This document shows, piece by piece, positions 33,169 to 38,684 of a DNA stretch of 38,684 bases. Below the pieces are notes generated by a model that worked only from the letters and a program-made list of their open reading frames with translations, was not told the origin of the DNA and searched no databases. Location of the stretch: NCBI GenBank assembly GCA_964574335.1, contig CAZNNH010000044.1:1-38684 (forward strand). The letters run 5' to 3'. Positions within the stretch are counted from its first letter, which is position 1, and each line of letters begins with the position of its first letter. Position numbers and translations under genes: made by a program. The stretch comes from CAZNNH01 sp964574335. Lineage in GTDB: Bacteria > Acidobacteriota > Vicinamibacteria > Fen-336.

Positions 33169-33172
<4 letters not shown>
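32933..33172 (+). CDS. hypC: Hydrogenase maturation chaperone HypC
   Basis: Small 79-residue HypC/HupF/HybG family protein. It opens with the diagnostic MCLAVPG; Cys2 binds HypD and carries the Fe(CN)2CO unit to the hydrogenase large subunit. The middle strand VDFGGVVRQASLAYLPE and DYVLVHAGFAISRLDEEEA fit the family. ATG lies inside the end of hypF and its stop overlaps the hypD GTG, so translation is coupled on both sides. Confidence 0.96.
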
Positions 33173-34278
<1,106 letters not shown>

Positions 34279-34280
34279 CC

Positions 34281-35336
34281 ATGTCCCGCGACTCGTCTTC
34301 CCCCCTCGTCTGCCCGGTGCCGCTCGAGCCCGGTGACCGCATCCAGCTCGCCCACGGCGGCGGCGGACGCCTCACCGCGCGTCTGATCGAGCGGGTGCTG
34401 GTGCCGGCCTTCGACAACCCCCAGCTCAGCGCCCTCGACGACGGCGCGACCCTCGAGGTGGCCGGGGAGCGGCTGGCGTACACCACCGACAGCTTCGTGG
34501 TCACGCCGCCCTTTTTCCCCGGCGGCGACATCGGCTCGCTCTCGATCTACGGCACCGCCAACGACCTCGCCATGTGCGGGGCCGATCCGCTGTTCTTCTC
34601 CGCCGGGCTGATCCTGGAGGAGGGCTTCCCGATCCCGAGCCTGGAGCAGATCGTGGCCTCGATGGCGGCGGCGTGCCGGCGGGTGGGGGCGCCCCTCGTC
34701 ACTGGCGACACCAAGGTCGTCGACCGCGGCAAGGGGGACGGCATCTTCATCAACACCTCGGGGGTGGGGCGGGTGCGGAAAGGCGTCTCGGTCTCCAGCC
34801 GCGGCGCGCGCCCCGGCGACGTGGTGCTGGTGTCGGGGCCGGTGGGCGATCACGGGATCGCGGTGATGGCCCGCCGCGAGGGGATCGCGCTCAAGACCGA
34901 GCTGGGCAGCGACTGCGCGCCGGTGTGGCCCCTGGTGGCCGCCCTGCTCGACGCCGCCCCCGACGTCCGCGCGCTGCGCGACCCCACTCGAGGCGGCCTG
35001 GCCACGGCGCTGTGCGAGATCGCGGCCGCCTCCGGCGTCGGGATGGACCTCCAGGAGTCGGCCATCCCGGTGCGCGAGACGGTGCGCGGCGCCTGCGAGC
35101 TGCTGGGGCTGGATCCCCTCTACGTGGCCTGCGAGGGGCGCTTCCTGGCGGTGGTGCCGCGGGAACGGGGAGAGGCGGCGCTTCTCGCGGTGCGGGCCCT
35201 GCCCAACGGCGCCTCGGCCGCCCTGATCGGCGAGGTCACCGAGACGCGTCTGGGAGCGGTGCGCCTGCGCACCCCGCTCGGCAGCTACCGGGTGCTCGAG
35301 CGGCAGAGCGGCGAGCAGCTCCCCAGGATCTGCTGA
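34281..35336 (+). CDS. hypE: Hydrogenase maturation protein HypE
   Basis: HypE of 351 residues, two bases after the hypD stop, with GGAG upstream. PurM-type fold: IQLAHGGGGRLTARLI, TDSFVVTPPFFPGGDIG, GTANDLAMCGADPLF, VTGDTKVVDRGKGDG, DPTRGGLATALCEIA. It ends with PRIC; the terminal Cys is carbamoylated by HypF and dehydrated with ATP to thiocyanate. With hypF, hypC and hypD it completes the cyanide-ligand module. hypA and hypB (nickel insertion) and hydrogenase subunits must lie elsewhere if the system works. Confidence 0.97.
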   Translation: MSRDSSSPLVCPVPLEPGDRIQLAHGGGGRLTARLIERVLVPAFDNPQLSALDDGATLEVAGERLAYTTDSFVVTPPFFPGGDIGSLSIYGTANDLAMCGADPLFFSAGLILEEGFPIPSLEQIVASMAAACRRVGAPLVTGDTKVVDRGKGDGIFINTSGVGRVRKGVSVSSRGARPGDVVLVSGPVGDHGIAVMARREGIALKTELGSDCAPVWPLVAALLDAAPDVRALRDPTRGGLATALCEIAAASGVGMDLQESAIPVRETVRGACELLGLDPLYVACEGRFLAVVPRERGEAALLAVRALPNGASAALIGEVTETRLGAVRLRTPLGSYRVLERQSGEQLPRIC

Positions 35337-35351
35337 GAGGCCTCTGGCGTC

Positions 35352-36116
35352 ATGGCTCGCCGTCGGTCGCGGCGCCGGATCTTCCTCTGGCCCCTGGCGG
35401 GCCTGGCGGTGGCCGTCGTCGGCGTGGCCCTGGTCTGGATGGGGCTGCCCGCACGCAGCGAGGTGCGGGCGCTCCGGAGGCGCAACCCGAAGTCGACCGC
35501 CTTGATGCGCCAGCGGGCCGAGGAGGCGCGCCGAGCCGGCCGCCGCGTTCGGCAGGCTCAGCAGTGGGTGCGGCTTCCCGGGATCCCGCGGGACCTGATC
35601 TGGGCGGTGGTCCTGTGCGAGGACGCCAAGTTCTTCGACCACGAGGGCTTCGACTGGCAGCAGATCCGGGAGTCGGCGGAGAAGGACCTGCGCAGCTTCC
35701 GCTTCGCGCGCGGCGGCAGCACCATCACCCAGCAGCTCGCCAAGAACCTGTTCCTGTCCAGCCGCAAGGACCCGCTGCGCAAGCTGCGGGAGGTGGTGCT
35801 GGCGCGCTGGATCGAGGACGACCTGCCCAAGCGGCGGATCCTCGAGCTGTACCTCAACCTGATCGAGTGGGGTGACGGCATCTACGGCTGCGCCGCCGCC
35901 GCCCGCGCCTACTACGGCAAGCCGGTCGGGGAGCTGACCCGCTCCGAGGCCGCCGGCCTGGCGGCCATGATCCCGAGCCCGCTCACCCTGAACCCCAAGG
36001 TCAGCCCGGCCCGCTACCGGCGCGCCCAGCGGCGGGTAGAAGCGCTCCTCGCCACCGACCGCTACGTGGTCGACCGCATCCAGACCCTAGAAAACCGGGG
36101 ACACATTACGGATTAA
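35352..36116 (+). CDS. mtgA: Monofunctional peptidoglycan glycosyltransferase (GT51)
   Basis: Biosynthetic transglycosylase of 254 residues. One N-terminal membrane anchor (about 10-30) after a basic start, then a GT51 domain: catalytic E90 in CEDAKFFDHEGFD, GGSTITQQLAKNLF, LARWIEDDLPKRRILELYLN, IEWGDGIYGCAAAARAYYGK and LAAMIPSPLTLNP. No transpeptidase domain. It polymerises lipid II into glycan strands at the inner membrane. The coding region runs into the REP-like repeat: the last eight residues (ENRGHITD) and the TAA stop are read from its left arm, so the original C-terminus was probably replaced or extended. It is 15 bases after hypE. Confidence 0.9.
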   Translation: MARRRSRRRIFLWPLAGLAVAVVGVALVWMGLPARSEVRALRRRNPKSTALMRQRAEEARRAGRRVRQAQQWVRLPGIPRDLIWAVVLCEDAKFFDHEGFDWQQIRESAEKDLRSFRFARGGSTITQQLAKNLFLSSRKDPLRKLREVVLARWIEDDLPKRRILELYLNLIEWGDGIYGCAAAARAYYGKPVGELTRSEAAGLAAMIPSPLTLNPKVSPARYRRAQRRVEALLATDRYVVDRIQTLENRGHITD

Positions 36117-36167
36117 ATGTCCTATGTCATGGATCAAACAACCCATATTGTGTCCCCGGGTTTTCTA
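36088..36167. repeat. REP-like inverted repeat between convergent genes (likely bidirectional terminator)
   Basis: Left arm 36088-36114 (TAGAAAACCGGGGACACAT and onward) pairs imperfectly with right arm 36140-36167, whose reverse complement begins TAGAAAACCCGGGGACACA. The spacer is 25 bases. The mtgA stop (TAA 36114-36116) ends the left arm, and the TAG at the outer end of the right arm (36167-36165) is the stop of the minus-strand permease. The GGGTTTT and CCGGTTTT tails give T-runs in both directions. Shares the GGGGACACA core with the perfect palindrome at 25939-25990. Confidence 0.8.
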
Positions 36168-37721
36168 CAGGCGGACGAGGTGGGCGAGGGCCAGCACTGC
36201 CGCGGGGACGATCACCGAGGCGGCCAGGTTGACCCAGAACCCGAGGCGCACCATCTGGGTGATCCGCACCTGGCCCGACCCGTAGATGATGGCGTTGGGC
36301 GGGGTGGCCACCGGTAGCATGAACGCCATGCTGCAGCCCAGGGCGCAGCCCAGGGCCGGCGGCAGGACGTCGACGCCGGCCGCCTGGGCCGAGGCGATGG
36401 CCAGCGGGACCAGCATGGTGGCGGTGGCGGTGTTCGAGGTCAGCTCGGTCAGGAAGACCGCGAACACGGTGAAGACGACGGTCAGCGAGGCCGCCGAGCT
36501 GGCGCCGGTCAGCTCGGTGAGGGTCTGACCGACGGCGGCCGCCAGCCCGGTCTTGAACATCGCCCCGCCCAGCGCCAGGCCCCCGCCGAAGAGCAGCAGC
36601 GTCCCCCAGTCGATGTGGGCGGCCTGGGTCCACGAGAAGGTGAAGCGCCGCTCCTTCCAGTCGACGGGCAGCACGAACAGCAGGCAGACGGCCAGGAGCG
36701 CGACGATGCTCTCCGGAAAGGCGCGGGAGAGCCATCGGTAGGAGGGGCTCTCGTTGCCGGCCACGATGCCAACGATGCCCGGCAGCACCCAGAGCGAGAC
36801 CGCCAGGCCGAAGGCCACCACCACGTTCTTCTGGCCGAGCGTCCACGGTCCCAGCCGACGCCGCTCGGCGGCGACCACCTCGCGCCCGCCCCGCAGCCCC
36901 CTCATCTCGGCAGGCAGCAACAGGCCGAGGTAGACCAGGGCGAAGGCGAGCATGGCCGCGCTGATCGGCACCGCCAGCGCCATCCACCGCACGAAGGATA
37001 TGTGGATGTCCACCAAGGTGGCGAGCTGGCCGAGGGCAATCAGGTTGGGCGGGGTGCCCACCGGCGTGCCGATCCCCCCGATCGAGGCGCCGTAGGCGCA
37101 GGCGAACAGCAGCGGCCCGGCCAGCCGCCTGCGGGCGGCCTCGACCGCCCCGGGGGCCTCCCCCTCGGCGGGGCGTCGGAGTGCCGCCACCGTGCCCAGG
37201 GCGATCGGGTAGAGCATGGCGGTGGTGGCGGTGTTGGACAGCCACATCGACAGCCCGGCCGCCAGGCAGGCGAAGCCCACCATGCAGCGCAGGCCGGAGC
37301 CGCCGAACAGCCGGGTGCCGAGCAGGGCGAAGGCGACGCGCCGGTCCAGGCCGTGGAAGGCCATCGCCTCGGCCAGCACGAACGAGCCGAGGAAGAGGAA
37401 GATGACCGGGTCGCCGAAGCCGGCCAGCGCCTCCTTGGCGGAGAAGACGCCGAAGACCACCGCCAGCGCCGGGCCCATCAGGGCGGTGATCGGGATCGGC
37501 ACCGCCTCGGTGACCCACCAGATCAGCACCCAGGCCATGATCGCGGCCAGGCGCCCGGCTTCAGGCGAGAGTCCGGTCGGCGGGAAGAAGAGCACCGCCA
37601 GGAAGGCGGGGGGGCCCAGGAACAGGCCCGCCGTTCGGCGCCGGCGCTCGAAGACCAGCTCGGCGGGCGAGAGCCGCTGGCGGGCATCGGCCAGGTCGCC
37701 GAAACGGATCGGTTCGTCCAT
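36165..37721 (-). CDS. SLC13/DASS-family anion:sodium symporter
   Basis: Inner-membrane permease of 518 residues with 11 or more predicted transmembrane segments. The two SNT signature motifs of the divalent anion:Na+ symporter family are present: LSNTATTAM in the first half and TSNTATATM in the second, each followed by a proline-containing loop (GTPVGTPPNLIALG and LPVATPPNAIIYGSG). WWVTEAVPIPITAL near the N-terminus is also typical. Members carry dicarboxylates, citrate or sulfate with sodium; the substrate is not decided here. ATG 37721 has GGAGG just upstream. Stop TAG is the last triplet of the REP-like right arm. A candidate promoter overlaps the start region. Confidence 0.9.
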   Translation of the reverse strand: MDEPIRFGDLADARQRLSPAELVFERRRRTAGLFLGPPAFLAVLFFPPTGLSPEAGRLAAIMAWVLIWWVTEAVPIPITALMGPALAVVFGVFSAKEALAGFGDPVIFLFLGSFVLAEAMAFHGLDRRVAFALLGTRLFGGSGLRCMVGFACLAAGLSMWLSNTATTAMLYPIALGTVAALRRPAEGEAPGAVEAARRRLAGPLLFACAYGASIGGIGTPVGTPPNLIALGQLATLVDIHISFVRWMALAVPISAAMLAFALVYLGLLLPAEMRGLRGGREVVAAERRRLGPWTLGQKNVVVAFGLAVSLWVLPGIVGIVAGNESPSYRWLSRAFPESIVALLAVCLLFVLPVDWKERRFTFSWTQAAHIDWGTLLLFGGGLALGGAMFKTGLAAAVGQTLTELTGASSAASLTVVFTVFAVFLTELTSNTATATMLVPLAIASAQAAGVDVLPPALGCALGCSMAFMLPVATPPNAIIYGSGQVRITQMVRLGFWVNLAASVIVPAAVLALAHLVRL

Positions 37722-37730
37722 CTGCCTCCG

Positions 37731-37759
37731 ACCATATGCGGCGCCACGGTCGGGGTCAA
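37731..37759 (-). promoter_or_regulatory. Candidate promoter of the SLC13 permease, very close to its start codon
   Basis: The minus strand reads TTGACC, 17 bases, TATGGT (five and four of six matches). The expected transcription start is only about three bases before ATG 37721, inside or past the GGAGG Shine-Dalgarno, so either the mRNA is nearly leaderless or the match is chance. Confidence 0.35.
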
Positions 37760-37825
37760 GGCTGGCACCCCACGGTGGCGCTAACATAGAGAAGAGAGCC
37801 TCAGCCAGCCAGCGGAGGAGGTACC

Positions 37826-37993
37826 GTGCCGAGCCTCGGCGCCGCCGTTGTCGCATCTCTGGCGGGGTGGGTGATCGCGAGCCTGGTCCAGCCCTACCTG
37901 GGGACCGGCCTGACGCTGCTGCTGTCGTTCGTCTGCTCGACCGTGGCCTTCTTCGCCGCCCGACAGTGGCTGCGCGACCTGCGAGGCCGGTGA
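37826..37993 (+). CDS. Small two-helix membrane protein (55 residues)
   Basis: Short gene with a GTG start and GGAGG five bases upstream. The protein has two hydrophobic stretches, about residues 5-20 (AAVVASLAGWVIASLV) and 27-47 (GTGLTLLLSFVCSTVAFFAA), joined by QPYLG, and a basic tail RQWLRDLRGR. Topology resembles small inner-membrane hairpin proteins. No family recognised. It is transcribed away from the SLC13 gene; a TAACAT -10-like hexamer at 37782-37787 lacks a -35. The strong RBS and hydrophobic pattern argue that it is real. Confidence 0.6.
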   Translation: MPSLGAAVVASLAGWVIASLVQPYLGTGLTLLLSFVCSTVAFFAARQWLRDLRGR

Positions 37994-38105
37994 GGCTGGC
38001 CGCTCGCCCCGAGGCGGCGGATCAGGCCGGAGCAAGCGGAGCGGTGCCCCCGACTCGCGTCACTTCCTATCGACGACAACCGAGGACGGTGGATTCGCAG
38101 GGAAG

Positions 38106-38147
38106 TGTTACCCGTGTCGCCGGACATTCTGTCAGCTATGTTCCCGG
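38106..38147. mobile_element. Possible insertion-sequence end: two related 18-base repeats
   Basis: TGTTACCCGTGTCGCCGG (38106-38123) and TGTCAGCTATGTTCCCGG (38130-38147) match at 12 of 18 positions, start 24 bases apart and sit in non-coding DNA (37994-38170) whose composition is less GC-biased than the rest. Repeats of this TGTCA/TGTTA...CCGG pattern recall the multiple terminal repeats of IS21/IS481-type elements, from memory. No transposase is in the window, so this could be a solitary end or remnant. The rest of the 177-base gap shows nothing else. Confidence 0.35.
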
Positions 38148-38170
38148 TTGCTCACGTGATTCCTCGCACA

Positions 38171-38680
38171 TCACTCGTCCGCTCTATCCTCGACCGTGAC
38201 AGTCGGGCGTGCCTCGCGGAATGTCGCGATTGCCTGCGCGGTAACACGCGTGCCCCCGAGGTTCACCCGAGTGAGCCCTAGCAAGCTCTCGAGGTACGCC
38301 AGGTCGCGGTCCGTCATTGGCGGCCCGGTATCGTCCGGCGTGAAGGAGTGCGCGATGGACATGCCGCATTCGGCCGTTGGTAGTCCTTTTTTCCGCCACT
38401 GCCGCTCCAGCGCACCGAGTGAAAAATGGACCAATACGTCACCAGACCCCGCGAACACCGTGATCGACGCGCCACGGATCCGCAGTTGCTCGATGGCCGC
38501 TGCCTCGGCGGGCGATAGAGTGACTGGCGCGATGGGCGCCGGGAGCGGTGGCGGAAACGGCACGGCCAGCTCTGGCAGAGAACCCGACTTCTGGACCGGC
38601 TGCGGCAGCGCCGCGTCATCAATGCCGCAGGCCACCTGCGTGGCTGCGAGCAAGGCCACGCAATGGCACCAGTTGCTCAT
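38171..38680 (-). CDS. Small exported protein of unknown function, possibly lipoprotein with an LRR-like C-terminus
   Basis: Open frame of 169 residues whose ATG (38680) is four bases from the window edge, so the true start may lie outside. The N-terminus (NWCHCVALLAATQVACGIDD) looks like a short signal peptide, perhaps with a non-ideal lipobox at the Cys in QVAC. A proline-rich linker (AVPFPPPLPAPIAPV) follows. The C-terminal half has MTDRDLAYLESLLGLTRVNLGGTRVT in adjacent blocks, with the spacing of a leucine-rich repeat (LxxLxxLxxLNLxGTxVT). Codon use is less GC-biased than in the other genes, which with the IS-end-like repeats next to it suggests acquired DNA. No function assigned. Confidence 0.55.
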   Translation of the reverse strand: MSNWCHCVALLAATQVACGIDDAALPQPVQKSGSLPELAVPFPPPLPAPIAPVTLSPAEAAAIEQLRIRGASITVFAGSGDVLVHFSLGALERQWRKKGLPTAECGMSIAHSFTPDDTGPPMTDRDLAYLESLLGLTRVNLGGTRVTAQAIATFREARPTVTVEDRADE

Positions 38681-38684
38681 GCCA

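Overview
This is a GC-rich stretch of a Gram-negative bacterial chromosome: third codon positions are almost all G or C, GTG and TTG starts are common, and there are lipoproteins, a DASS-type permease and signal-peptide proteins. The gene mix (DUF1566 and DUF4388 proteins, a PPDK-N/receiver protein, HypFCDE, REP-like hairpins) suggests a deltaproteobacterial, myxobacterial or Acidobacteriota-type organism. That is an inference; nothing here fixes the taxon. No rRNA, tRNA or CRISPR array was seen. Protein-family names rest on motifs and remembered family sequences, not on database searches.

Layout. 1-5.6 kb: a frameshifted exported DUF1566 protein; a histidine kinase followed by an abnormally short response regulator; and a convergent RapA-like SNF2 ATPase. 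5.8-11.9 kb (+): a B12-binding radical SAM protein, an exported GH5-type glycoside hydrolase, a cellobiose/mannobiose 2-epimerase-type enzyme and a membrane diguanylate cyclase. 11.9-14.6 kb: a methyltransferase divergent from a glycyl-radical-enzyme activase, then a Thr/Pro-rich lipoprotein. 14.6-18.4 kb (-): a GPH sugar symporter with a GH94 cellobiose phosphorylase. With the GH5 and epimerase genes this forms a beta-glycan pathway: cut outside the cell, import the disaccharide, then epimerise or phosphorolyse it. 18.5-20.0 kb (-): a DUF4388/degenerate J-domain/TPR protein.

20.2-25.8 kb (+) is the most unusual part. Four translationally coupled genes encode a threonine-synthase-like PLP enzyme, a DUF1611 (DgcN-family) protein, a two-domain fusion of a MurL-like PP-loop module with a creatininase-type amidohydrolase, and an enolase-superfamily dipeptide epimerase. 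Three of the families have known members that act on the glutamate stereocentre, so I infer an uncharacterised amino-acid or acyl-amino-acid activation/epimerisation pathway. The operon ends in a run of REP-like hairpins.

26.1-36.1 kb (+): glycogen debranching enzyme, a receiver-PPDK_N protein, hydrogenase maturation genes hypF-hypC-hypD-hypE in overlapping order, and a monofunctional peptidoglycan transglycosylase. A second REP-like inverted repeat separates this run from a convergent SLC13-type permease and contributes the stop codons of both genes. 37.8-38.7 kb: a 55-residue membrane protein, a possible insertion-sequence end, and a small exported protein in visibly less GC-biased DNA.
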